Assembly (NCBI GenBank): GCA_025454835.1
Contig: JALONQ010000005.1
Location: 120,071 to 184,070 of the forward strand
Direction: 5' to 3'
Source: Bacteroidota bacterium
Lineage (GTDB): Bacteria; Bacteroidota; Ignavibacteria; UBA10030
DNA length: 64,000 nt
The position numbers were made by a program, and so were the translations under genes. The stretch's first letter is position 1; each line of letters starts with the position of its first letter. This document shows, in pieces, positions 18,745 through 26,455 of this stretch. The notes beneath the pieces were generated by a model. The model was not told the origin of the DNA. It worked only from the letters and a program-made list of their open reading frames with translations, and did not search any database.

Positions 18745-19626
18745 ATGCGCCTCCTCGTCACCGGACTCCTGCTGAGTGCCGGACTGATCTGTTCGCCCAC
18801 ACTCGAGGAGCAACTCGCGCCTCACGGCACGCTGATCCGCCTCGCCCTGTCCACAGCGCCGTTCCCCCACCCGGGCCGTGATTCCGGCCATGTCTACAAC
18901 GGCGTTCGCTATCCTGCCGAGCTCCACTATCGGGATAGCACGGTACTCGTCTTCATTCCCAACGGATTCGATCCGCAGAGGCCGCTCGATCTGGCCGTTC
19001 ACATCCATGGTTGGTGGGCTGGCGTTGAAACGGTGATCTCGAAGTTCCGGTTGGCGGAACAACTCACGGCCAGCGGAAAGAATGCCGTGCTCGTCATCCC
19101 GCAGGGGCCGACGAACGCCCCCGACTCGTTCGGGGGACGTCTCGAGGATCCCGAAGCGTTCCGGGCCTTCATCGAGGCCGTTGGCCGCGAACTGCATGAG
19201 CGAAGGGTGGTGGCGTCTCCGGCCGTCCGCAGCGTGGTCCTATCGGGTCATAGCGGTGCGTATCGGATGATCTCGTTCATCCTTCGGCATGGCGGCGCCG
19301 AAGATCGGATCCGCGAGGTCTATCTCTTCGACGCACTCTACGGCCAGCTCGAAACCTACGCCCACTGGCTGTCGGACGGCAACAGCCGGTTCGTGGCAGT
19401 CTTTTGCGACAGCGGCGGGACCAAGGAAGCAACGGGCGCCCTGATGGATACTCTCGGGCGGAGGAACGTTCCCTTCGCGTCACACGAGGAGACCGATCCG
19501 AGGCTTGACCTGAGGAAGGATCGGATCACGTTCATCCACTCCGACCTGGGGCACAACGAGGTCCTGATGGCGCGGGAGCAGTACCGGAGATATCTCGAAA
19601 GCGGGACCTTGGGCAATAGAAAATGA
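18745..19626 (+). CDS. Exported alpha/beta-hydrolase-like protein
   Basis: 293 residues. Signal peptide MRLLVTGLLLSAGLICS. The mature part has an esterase-like core: VLVFIPNGFDPQRPLDLAVHIHGWW (HGWW oxyanion-type loop), VLVIPQGPTNAPDSFGG, then the nucleophile elbow LSGHSGAYRMI, a possible acid in YLFDALYG and a His near the end in HSDLGHNE. It resembles esterase/PHB-depolymerase-like hydrolases; catalytic Ser, Asp and His are all plausible. Substrate unknown. I chose the ATG at 18745 because it opens the signal peptide; an upstream TTG gives a non-signal-like extension. It precedes an aldo/keto reductase gene by 67 bp. Confidence 0.65.
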   Translation: MRLLVTGLLLSAGLICSPTLEEQLAPHGTLIRLALSTAPFPHPGRDSGHVYNGVRYPAELHYRDSTVLVFIPNGFDPQRPLDLAVHIHGWWAGVETVISKFRLAEQLTASGKNAVLVIPQGPTNAPDSFGGRLEDPEAFRAFIEAVGRELHERRVVASPAVRSVVLSGHSGAYRMISFILRHGGAEDRIREVYLFDALYGQLETYAHWLSDGNSRFVAVFCDSGGTKEATGALMDTLGRRNVPFASHEETDPRLDLRKDRITFIHSDLGHNEVLMAREQYRRYLESGTLGNRK

Positions 19627-19645
19627 GGTGAGTACCCTGTTGGGT

Positions 19646-19680
19646 GAATAGAGAATAGTGAATAGTCAATCGTAAGTCGG
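19646..19680 (+). repeat. Heptamer array, GAATAGT family (5 units)
   Basis: Exact 7-bp steps GAATAGA, GAATAGT, GAATAGT, CAATCGT, AAGTCGG between the esterase-like gene and the aldo/keto reductase gene. It ends 4 bp before the CAGGAG Shine-Dalgarno region of the downstream gene, so it lies in that mRNA's leader. Confidence 0.65.
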
Positions 19681-19693
19681 TTTTCAGGAGATC

Positions 19694-20572
19694 ATGGAAC
19701 AACGAGCATTCGGGACAACAGGTCTGACCGTACCCATCCTCGGGCTCGGCACGGGCCGGCTGGGCCGCTTGGAGGTCTCCGAGCGTGAAGCCGAACGCCT
19801 TCTCCACGGGGCTGTAGACATGGGCGTGGCGCTCATCGACACCGCTCGCAGCTACGGCCTGGCCGAAGAGCGGATCGGACGCCATCTCTCGGGACGAAGA
19901 TCAAGGGTCATCCTTTCCACCAAGGTGGGCTACGGAATTCCGGGCATCCCCGATCTGACGTACGATGCGGTGGTCGCCGGCGTGAAGGAAGCGCTTACGA
20001 CCATGCGCACGGATCACATCGACATCGTCCATCTCCATTCTTTCCCCGCCGAGATCGTCCGTTCTCACGGGCTCCTTGACGCATTGCATGCCACGGTGAA
20101 CATGGGCCTGGTGCGCGTCGCTGCGTACTCAGGCGACAATCAGGATCTTGATTGGATCGTGAGCGAAGGACGCGTCGGGTCGGTGCAGTGCTCCTTCAAC
20201 ATCTGCGATCAGCATCTCCTACACGGCGCCCTCGGCCATGCGAAGCATCTTGGACTGGGGGTGATCGCCAAGCGCCCGCTGGCAAACGCACCGTGGACCC
20301 ATACCACGCGGCCGAACGGTGACGATGCCGCGACGTATTGGGAGCGGTGGAACAAGATGGCCTTGCGCTTTGATGCCGCCCCGGAGGAGCTGTTCTTACG
20401 GTTCGCCGCGTTCACGTGGGGAGTCGACGCCGTGATCACGGGGGTATCGGGGCTCGATCACTTGCGTGCGAATGCCGTCGCGCTCGCAAAGGGACCATTG
20501 CCAGCCGACCTCTACGAGGCCGTGCGAAATGCCTTCGAACATCACGGCGCCGGATGGCCGTCGGTGACCTAG
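19694..20572 (+). CDS. Aldo/keto reductase
   Basis: 292 residues with the AKR (beta/alpha)8 pattern. FGTTGLTVPILGLGTGRLG opens the barrel. The catalytic tetrad is visible as Asp and Tyr in LIDTARSYGLAEERIG, Lys in ILSTKVGYG, and His in IDIVHLHSF. The NADPH-site region near the C-terminus reads AVITGVSGLDHLRANA. It probably reduces small aldehydes or ketones with NAD(P)H; the natural substrate is unknown. CAGGAG located 5 nt before the ATG is a good Shine-Dalgarno. Nothing in the neighbourhood points to a pathway. Confidence 0.88.
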   Translation: MEQRAFGTTGLTVPILGLGTGRLGRLEVSEREAERLLHGAVDMGVALIDTARSYGLAEERIGRHLSGRRSRVILSTKVGYGIPGIPDLTYDAVVAGVKEALTTMRTDHIDIVHLHSFPAEIVRSHGLLDALHATVNMGLVRVAAYSGDNQDLDWIVSEGRVGSVQCSFNICDQHLLHGALGHAKHLGLGVIAKRPLANAPWTHTTRPNGDDAATYWERWNKMALRFDAAPEELFLRFAAFTWGVDAVITGVSGLDHLRANAVALAKGPLPADLYEAVRNAFEHHGAGWPSVT

Positions 20573-20602
20573 GAAGAAGAAGGAGCGAAGCGTGAGGTGC
20601 AT

Positions 20603-20678
20603 GGATGAAGGAGTAAGGATAGAGGATAAGGAAGGTTTTTGAAACTGGAGCAATGGAGTGGTGGAGTTCAGGAGGGAT
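20603..20678 (+). repeat. Purine-rich 7-bp and 8-bp arrays upstream of dinB
   Basis: 20603-20637 steps by 7 bp: GGATGAA, GGAGTAA, GGATAGA, GGATAAG, GAAGGTT. 20647-20678 steps by 8 bp: GGAGCAAT, GGAGTGGT, GGAGTTCA, GGAGGGAT. Downstream, up to the dinB start, TTCGTGCTT occurs three times (about 20747-20814) in a pyrimidine-leaning stretch. Together these occupy most of the 245-bp gap. Confidence 0.6.
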
Positions 20679-20817
20679 GAAAGTCTGAGAGAAGGAGGAG
20701 TGGAGGAGTTCTATGGAAGGACCTCTCCTGATAGGCCTTCTCGAGACTTTCGTGCTTTGACTTCGTGCTTGGGATTTATTTCGGTTTTAGCATTTCGCAT
20801 TTCGTGCTTGCCGCACC

Positions 20818-22020
20818 ATGGCTTGGATCGCACATCTTGACCTCGACTGCTTCTACGTCTCCGTCGAGCGGATCAACGACCCGTCGCTGATCGGTAAGCC
20901 GGTGGTCGTCGGGGGCAGTCCCAAAGGGCGCGGGGTCGTTGCCTCTGCGTCCTATGAGGCGCGAGCCTTCGGGGTCCGTTCCGCCATGCCGACGGCCCAG
21001 GCCCTGCGGCTCTGCCCTTCTTTGATCGTCGTCCGCGGACATCATGAACAATACGGCGACATCTCGCACCGGCTGTACGAGCGGATGCTCCAACTTGCCC
21101 CCGTCGTCGAGCGCGCCTCGATCGACGAGATGTATCTCGACTTCACGGGGACAGAGCGGCTTTACGACAACGACCTGCCGGGCTTCATGAAGAAGCTGAA
21201 GCAGATCGTCCGCGAGGAGTTCTCGCTCCCCTGCACCGTCGCCCTTTCGGCCAACAAGCTCGTGTCGAAGATCGCCACGGGGGTCGTCAAGCCCGACGGC
21301 GTCGTCACGATCCCTCACGGTGAGGAAGCGCCATTCCTTGCCCCCCTTCCGACCAATGTGATCCCCGGGGTCGGGTCGAAGACCGAAGAGTTCCTGACGC
21401 GGCATGGGTTTCGGACCGTCGCCGATATTCAGAAGCGGACGCAGGACGAGTTCATGTCGTTGCTCGGCAAGCACGGCCTCTGGATCTACGCCGCTGCGCA
21501 CGGCAGGGGCTCGGAACACCTGACGACGGATTCGACCCGGAAGAGCATTTCGCGCGAGGAAACCTTTGGCCACGACATCCAGGACCCGGCCGAACTGGAA
21601 AAGATCCTGTTCGAGCTGACCGAGGACGTGTGCGCCACGCTCCGGAAGAAGGGGTGGAAGACGCGGACCATCTCGATCAAGTTCCGCTACACCGATTTCA
21701 CGACCTTCACCCGCGACCACACGGTCGAGCCGACGGACCACGACGCCGTCATCTACGCGACGGCGGTCGGGCTGCTGCGCGACAACTTCGACCGGCGCCG
21801 CAAACTGCGCCTGATCGGCGTGCGACTATCGAACTTCGCAGAAGAAACACAGCTCGAACTGGACCTCGACTCCGCGGCGGGCAAGAATGAGAACGTTTTG
21901 AAAGCGATGGACCAGATCCGAAAAAAGTTCGGGCACGAAGTCATGCATCTCGGCACCGGCCAAGACGCCCCTCCACTGCCTTCCACCGACCACGGCCGGC
22001 GGCCTCCCCCAAAACGTTGA
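20818..22020 (+). CDS. dinB: DNA polymerase IV (Y-family)
   Basis: 400 residues. The catalytic palm opens with IAHLDLDCFYVSVERI (first metal Asp), then SYEARAFGVRSAMP, the second acidic pair in ASIDEMYLDFTG, and helix-hairpin-helix PTNVIPGVGSKTEEFLTRHGF. The little-finger domain follows (SISREETFGHDI to LIGVRLSNFAEE). It performs error-prone translesion synthesis. The C-terminal tail does not show a clear QxxLF-type beta-clamp peptide; ETQLELDL might serve. No LexA box was recognised upstream; the upstream gap is filled by repeat arrays. The ATG at 20818 begins directly at the conserved strand. Confidence 0.95.
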   Translation: MAWIAHLDLDCFYVSVERINDPSLIGKPVVVGGSPKGRGVVASASYEARAFGVRSAMPTAQALRLCPSLIVVRGHHEQYGDISHRLYERMLQLAPVVERASIDEMYLDFTGTERLYDNDLPGFMKKLKQIVREEFSLPCTVALSANKLVSKIATGVVKPDGVVTIPHGEEAPFLAPLPTNVIPGVGSKTEEFLTRHGFRTVADIQKRTQDEFMSLLGKHGLWIYAAAHGRGSEHLTTDSTRKSISREETFGHDIQDPAELEKILFELTEDVCATLRKKGWKTRTISIKFRYTDFTTFTRDHTVEPTDHDAVIYATAVGLLRDNFDRRRKLRLIGVRLSNFAEETQLELDLDSAAGKNENVLKAMDQIRKKFGHEVMHLGTGQDAPPLPSTDHGRRPPPKR

Positions 22021-22035
22021 TGATTCCCCTTGCCG

Positions 22036-22084
22036 CATGCTCCATGTTCCTCACTCCATGCACCTGGCTCCATGCCGCATGCTG
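22036..22084 (+). repeat. Heptamer array, CATGCTC family (7 units)
   Basis: Seven exact 7-bp steps: CATGCTC, CATGTTC, CTCACTC, CATGCAC, CTGGCTC, CATGCCG, CATGCTG. It lies between dinB and the DUF1846 gene. It creates several spurious ATG codons, which is why I take the start of the next gene at 22111 rather than inside the array. Confidence 0.75.
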
Positions 22085-22110
22085 ATCTTCTCACCGACCT
22101 CCACGAGACG

Positions 22111-23625
22111 ATGAACGCCACCGGCTTCGACAACGAGAAGTATCTCGCCGAGCAAAGCGCGGCCATTCTGGAACGCGTCACGCGGTTCGACAACAAACTG
22201 TATCTCGAATTCGGCGGCAAACTCCTGTTCGACTACCACGCCGCCCGTGTCCTTCCCGGCTACGATCCGAACGTGAAGCTGCGCCTTTTGCATACGCTCC
22301 GCGACAAGGCCGAGGTGGTCCTGGCCATCTTCGCCGGCGACATCGAGCGGAAGAAAATGCGCGCCGACTTCGGCATCACGTACGAGTCGGATGCAATGAA
22401 GCTCATCGACGACCTCACCGCGTGGGGGATCTCGGTGGCGGGCGTCGTCATCACGCGTTTCGAACATCAGCCGTCGGCGACACTCTTTCGGAACAAGCTC
22501 GAGCGTCGGGACATTCACGTGTACACGCACGGCTACACGAAGGGATATCCGACCGACATCGAGACGGTTGTCAGCGACAACGGATACGGCGCCAACGAGT
22601 ACATCCGGACGTCGCGCCCGATCGTGGTCGTGACCGGTCCGGGCCCGCTCAGCGGCAAGCTCGGCACCTGCCTCTCGCAGGTCTATCACGAATGGAAACG
22701 CGGGGTCCACGCAGGCTACGCGAAGTTCGAGACCTTTCCCATATGGAATCTCCCGCTTCAACACCCGGTGAACGTGGCGTATGAAGCCGCCACAGCCGAC
22801 ATTCGCGACTTCAACGTCATCGATTCGTTCCATCTCGAGGCGTACAACGAAAGGGCGGTGAACTACAACCGAGATGTGGAGGCGTTCCCTCTCCTGCGGC
22901 GCATCATCGAATCGATCACGAACGAGTCCTCCTTCTACCGGTCGCCGACCGACATGGGCGTGAACCGGGCTGGATTCGGCATCACGGACGACGCCGTGGT
23001 GCGGAAGGCCGCGACGCAGGAGGTCGTTCGCCGCTATTTCCGGTATGCGTGCGAGTACGCCATGGGTCTCGCCGACAAGGAGACCGTCCAGCGCGCAGAG
23101 CTCATCATGAAGGACCTGGGAGCCTCGCCCGAAGACCGGATCGTTGTCGCGCCGGCACGGGTAAAAGCCCAGCAACACAGCATATCCGATCCCGGCGCTC
23201 ATCGTGTTTCCTGCGCGGCGGCGATCCAACTGCCGGACGGCACGATCACGACGGGACGCAATTCGGACCTCATGCATGCCGCATCGGCCCTCGTGCTGAA
23301 TGCCGCCAAGCACCTTGCGGGCATCGCCGATTCGATGCACCTCCTTCCGCCTACCATCATCGCTTCGTTGAGCCACTTCAAGAAAGATGTGCTGAACGGG
23401 CGCGAGATCAGTCTCGACCTCGAAGAGACGCTCGTCGCTCTCAGTATCGGAGCAGCCGCCGTGCCCGAGGCCCGGGCCGCGGTCGAGGCCCTCAAGCAGC
23501 TGCGCGGATGCGAAGCGCACCTGACTCATATCCCAACGCCCGGTGATGAGGCCGGACTCCGGAAGCTCGGCATCAACTTGACCAGCGACGCGACCTTTGC
23601 GACCAAGCAGTTGTTCATGAGTTAA
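22111..23625 (+). CDS. DUF1846 (UPF0371) family protein
   Basis: 504 residues, the normal length of this family. Diagnostic stretches: the opening GFDNEKYLAEQSAAILERV, FGGKLLFDYHAARVLPGYDPN, VVITRFEHQPSA, YGANEYIRTSRPIVVVTGPGPLSGKLGTC, GVNRAGFGI and ALSIGAAAVPEA. The family adopts a Rossmann-like fold in structural-genomics work but its reaction is not established to my knowledge; the nucleotide-binding-like GPGPLSGK loop suggests a phosphate- or nucleotide-dependent enzyme. The start at 22111 matches the family's beginning; earlier in-frame Met codons lie in the CATGCTC array. Downstream gap contains GACGC-type repeats. Confidence 0.85.
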   Translation: MNATGFDNEKYLAEQSAAILERVTRFDNKLYLEFGGKLLFDYHAARVLPGYDPNVKLRLLHTLRDKAEVVLAIFAGDIERKKMRADFGITYESDAMKLIDDLTAWGISVAGVVITRFEHQPSATLFRNKLERRDIHVYTHGYTKGYPTDIETVVSDNGYGANEYIRTSRPIVVVTGPGPLSGKLGTCLSQVYHEWKRGVHAGYAKFETFPIWNLPLQHPVNVAYEAATADIRDFNVIDSFHLEAYNERAVNYNRDVEAFPLLRRIIESITNESSFYRSPTDMGVNRAGFGITDDAVVRKAATQEVVRRYFRYACEYAMGLADKETVQRAELIMKDLGASPEDRIVVAPARVKAQQHSISDPGAHRVSCAAAIQLPDGTITTGRNSDLMHAASALVLNAAKHLAGIADSMHLLPPTIIASLSHFKKDVLNGREISLDLEETLVALSIGAAAVPEARAAVEALKQLRGCEAHLTHIPTPGDEAGLRKLGINLTSDATFATKQLFMS

Positions 23626-23641
23626 GTTTGGAAAAGGCACG

Positions 23642-23676
23642 GTACCGCAGAGACGCTGAGACGCAACGAAGAACGG
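23642..23676 (+). repeat. GAGACGC-type short repeat, copy 1
   Basis: CCGCAGAGACGCTGAGACGC followed by AACGAAGAACG; the unit GAGACGC(T/A) occurs twice with an 8-bp step. A related stretch is at about 51474-51501. It lies in the 199-bp gap before the S9 peptidase gene. Confidence 0.5.
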
Positions 23677-23753
23677 GTGCTCCAAACCACACAGCAGTGA
23701 CCCGACGTCGAACCCTCTATCCGAAGTGATCCTCGATCAACTGACAATCTGAT

Positions 23754-23781
23754 GGCGAATGCGCCTTCCATCCCGTAGATT
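23754..23781 (+). promoter_or_regulatory. Putative alternative-sigma promoter of the S9 peptidase gene
   Basis: GGCGAAT (23754-23760), a 13-bp spacer, then CGTAGATT (23774-23781). The identical two-part motif with the identical 13-bp spacer occurs at 26146-26173 before the first kinase gene. The -35/-10 distance and the CGT in the -10 half resemble ECF-type sigma promoters. The GTG start is 44 bp downstream. Confidence 0.45.
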
Positions 23782-23824
23782 CCCAGACCGTCAAGCCCAC
23801 ACCTGTATCGGAGGAGATCGTACC

Positions 23825-25978
23825 GTGAAGAAGATGGCTTTCTTGTTGCTACTTGTCATTCCTTTCACGGCTGTTGCCCAGCCGAAAGTTCTGACCGCAG
23901 ACGACTATGCTCGCGCCGAGTCATTCCTCGGCGCCACGCTCAATCCCCTCGTCGTGAACGGCTCCATCAGCGTCACCTGGAAGAAGGACGACACCTTCTG
24001 GTACCGCGTCACGACCGACAAGGGGAATGAGTACGTCCTCATCAACCCCGCAAAGAAGACCCGTTCGCCGTACACGCCGACCGCCGAAGACTCGGTCTCG
24101 ATGCGATCCGGACGCCGTGGTATGCCGCTCGGTCCCCCGACCGCCGTCTCGCCCGACGGGAAGAAGGAAGCCTTCATCCGCTCGTGGAACCTCTGGGTGC
24201 GCGACCTCGCGACCAAGGAAGAACGCCAGTTGACGACGGACGGCGCCCAAAACTTCGGCTACGCCACCGACAATGCCGGCTGGAAGACGAGCGACCGGCC
24301 GATCCTGCTCTGGTCACCCGATTCGCGCAAGATCGCCACGCAGCAGCAGGACGAGCGCAACGTGGGCGATATGCACCTCGTCGAACCGACCGTCGACCAT
24401 CCGAAACTGAAGAGTTGGAAGTATCCGCTCCCCGGCGATTCGATCGTCGCGATGCTGCATCGCGTCATCATTGAAGTCGACGGGCCGCGCGTCGTTCGCC
24501 TGCAGCTTCCGCCGGAGTATCACCGCGCGACGCTGGGCGACGACATCTCGATGGACGACTACAAGTGGAGTCCCGACGGATCGCGGCTGGCATTGGCCTC
24601 CACGTCTCGCGACCACAAGCACACCTGGGTGCGTGTCGCCGACGCCGCCACAGGGACCGTACGGACGGTCTTCGACGAGGTCGTGACCACCCACTTTGAG
24701 TCGGTCTCGGGCTGGTCCGTGCTCTGGGGGTCCGAAGAGATCATCTGGTTCTCGCAACGCGACGATTGGGGCCAGCTCTATCTGTACGACATGAAGACCG
24801 GCAAGCTCAGGAACCAGATCACGTCCGGTCCCGGCATGACGTCGCAGATCGTCAAGGTCGACGAGAAGGCACGCACCGTGATGTTCGCGGCGTACGGTCG
24901 GGAGAAGGGGCGCGACCCGTACTTCACCCACTACTACCGCGTGAAGCTCAACGGCAGGGGGATGACGCTGCTGACCCCCGAGGACGCGCATCACTCCATT
25001 CAACTGTCTCCCTCGGGCGCGTATTTCGTCGACTCCTACTCTAAGCCGGACGTCCCTCCGGTCCATGTTCTGCGCGACGCCGACGGCGACCTCGTCATGA
25101 GCCTCGAGAAGGCCGAGATCTCAAAGCTGCTCGCGACGGGTTGGAAGCCGCCGACCCCCATCGTCATGAAAGGACGCGACGGCAAGACGGACATCTACGG
25201 ACTCATGCACGTGCCGAGCAACCTCGACACGACGAAGAAGTATCCGATCGTCAATAACGCGTATCCCGGTCCGCAGAGCGGCAGCGTGGGACCCCGCAGC
25301 TTCGCGGCCGCCCGAGGCGATCGGCAGGCGCTGGCGGAACTTGGTTTCATCGTCGTCTCGATAGACGGCATGGGTACGCCCAACCGCTCGAAATCGTTCC
25401 ACGACGCATACTATGGAGCGATGGGCCGCGACAACACGCTGCCCGACCAGGTGGGAGGCATGAAGCAGTTGGCGGAGCGGTATCGCTGGATCGACATCGA
25501 CCGGGCCGGTATGTGGGGGCACTCGGGCGGCGGGTTCATCACGGCGGCGGCGATGTTCCGCTATCCCGACTTCTTCAAGGTCGGAGTGTCGCAGTCCGGC
25601 AATCACGACCAGCGCAACTACGAAGACGACTGGGGCGAACGCTATCAGGGGCTGCTCGTCAAGAACGCCGATGGCACCGACAACTACGAGGCGGAAGCGA
25701 ACCAGGTCGTCGCCAAGAACTTGAAGGGGAAGCTGCTGCTGGCCCACGGGATGATGGACAACAACGTCCCCCCCTACAGCACCTATCTGGTGATGGAGGC
25801 GCTCGTCAAGGCGAACAAGGATTTCGACCTTATCCTGTTCCCCTATCAGCAGCACGGATACGGGCCGCATAACAACTACATGATGCGCCGGCGGTGGGAC
25901 TACTTCGTGAAGTGGCTGATGGGTGCGGAACCGCCGAAGGAGTTTCAGTTCAAGCCGCCGACGATGCGGCCAATGTAG
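23825..25978 (+). CDS. Secreted S9 family peptidase (dipeptidyl-peptidase IV-like)
   Basis: 717 residues. Signal peptide VKKMAFLLLLVIPFTAVAQ. Residues 30-470 form the DPP-IV-type beta-propeller (AVSPDGKKEAFIRSWNLWVRD, DYKWSPDGSRLALAS). The C-terminal alpha/beta-hydrolase domain carries the triad Ser567 (GHSGGG), Asp645 (MMDNNVPP) and His677 (YQQHGYG). It should cleave N-terminal dipeptides or short peptides in the periplasm or outside the cell. GGAGGAG sits 8 nt before the GTG at 23825, which decides the start over the ATG nine bases later. It shares a putative promoter motif with the kinase gene downstream. A strong terminator follows. Confidence 0.92.
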   Translation: MKKMAFLLLLVIPFTAVAQPKVLTADDYARAESFLGATLNPLVVNGSISVTWKKDDTFWYRVTTDKGNEYVLINPAKKTRSPYTPTAEDSVSMRSGRRGMPLGPPTAVSPDGKKEAFIRSWNLWVRDLATKEERQLTTDGAQNFGYATDNAGWKTSDRPILLWSPDSRKIATQQQDERNVGDMHLVEPTVDHPKLKSWKYPLPGDSIVAMLHRVIIEVDGPRVVRLQLPPEYHRATLGDDISMDDYKWSPDGSRLALASTSRDHKHTWVRVADAATGTVRTVFDEVVTTHFESVSGWSVLWGSEEIIWFSQRDDWGQLYLYDMKTGKLRNQITSGPGMTSQIVKVDEKARTVMFAAYGREKGRDPYFTHYYRVKLNGRGMTLLTPEDAHHSIQLSPSGAYFVDSYSKPDVPPVHVLRDADGDLVMSLEKAEISKLLATGWKPPTPIVMKGRDGKTDIYGLMHVPSNLDTTKKYPIVNNAYPGPQSGSVGPRSFAAARGDRQALAELGFIVVSIDGMGTPNRSKSFHDAYYGAMGRDNTLPDQVGGMKQLAERYRWIDIDRAGMWGHSGGGFITAAAMFRYPDFFKVGVSQSGNHDQRNYEDDWGERYQGLLVKNADGTDNYEAEANQVVAKNLKGKLLLAHGMMDNNVPPYSTYLVMEALVKANKDFDLILFPYQQHGYGPHNNYMMRRRWDYFVKWLMGAEPPKEFQFKPPTMRPM

Positions 25979-26017
25979 GCTGGCCGATCGTCATCAGCCA
26001 CACATGGTCTTTGGTCC

Positions 26018-26052
26018 AAGCCCGCCTCTCTGGAGCGCGGGCTTGACTTTTT
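26018..26052 (+). terminator. Intrinsic terminator after the S9 peptidase gene
   Basis: AAGCCCGC (26018-26025) and GCGGGCTT (26037-26044) form a perfect 8-bp stem with an 11-nt loop, followed by GACTTTTT. This is a canonical Rho-independent terminator, 40 bp past the stop codon. Confidence 0.85.
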
Positions 26053-26087
26053 CTGGCACATCCAGTTCCCCTCCCATCGCTTTTCAG

Positions 26088-26110
26088 GAGTGTAGAGTTT
26101 CCCTACACTC
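26088..26110 (+). promoter_or_regulatory. 8-bp inverted repeat upstream of the kinase operon
   Basis: GAGTGTAG (26088-26095) and CTACACTC (26103-26110), perfect with a 7-nt loop. It lies between the S9 terminator and the putative ECF-like promoter, about 35 bp before the -35 element, so it could be an operator for a dimeric regulator. No flanking T run argues against a terminator. Confidence 0.45.
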
Positions 26111-26145
26111 ACTATTACGTCTGAGTGAATCCGCAACAAACTTGT

Positions 26146-26173
26146 GGCGAATCCAGCGGCCAAAGCGTAGATT
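26146..26173 (+). promoter_or_regulatory. Putative alternative-sigma promoter of the kinase operon
   Basis: GGCGAAT (26146-26152), 13-bp spacer, CGTAGATT (26166-26173): same words and spacing as before the S9 peptidase gene. Transcription from here would give a leader of about 275 nt that begins with the 14-bp hairpin at 26185-26223. Confidence 0.45.
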
Positions 26174-26184
26174 CTTATGTTTCG

Positions 26185-26223
26185 GAATTGGGATGAGCGG
26201 GAGGTCAAGGCTCATCCCAATTC
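26185..26223 (+). promoter_or_regulatory. Perfect 14-bp inverted repeat (5' leader hairpin)
   Basis: GAATTGGGATGAGC (26185-26198) and GCTCATCCCAATTC (26210-26223) pair without mismatch around an 11-nt loop. There is no T run after it. It falls just after the predicted start of the kinase-operon transcript, where it would cap the 5' end. The remaining leader to 26455 shows no further structure or ORF that I would call. Confidence 0.6.
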
Positions 26224-26455
26224 TGTTACAGTCTCACCAAGTACCAGCGGCTTCCCGTTTCAACCACTCCTCAGAAGACTCTGCTGCCTCATCGACGCAT
26301 CATTCGACGGGGCGATTCACGTCGTTTCGAGGAGCCAGTTCACACATGGCGTGAACTGATCCGACGTTTGAAGCATCTCTCGCACCGGTCGCATGGTCTG
26401 CCGGCGTGCGACGATGCCGGCAGCGCCTTCCCCATTCTGAACACGAGAATAGGAC

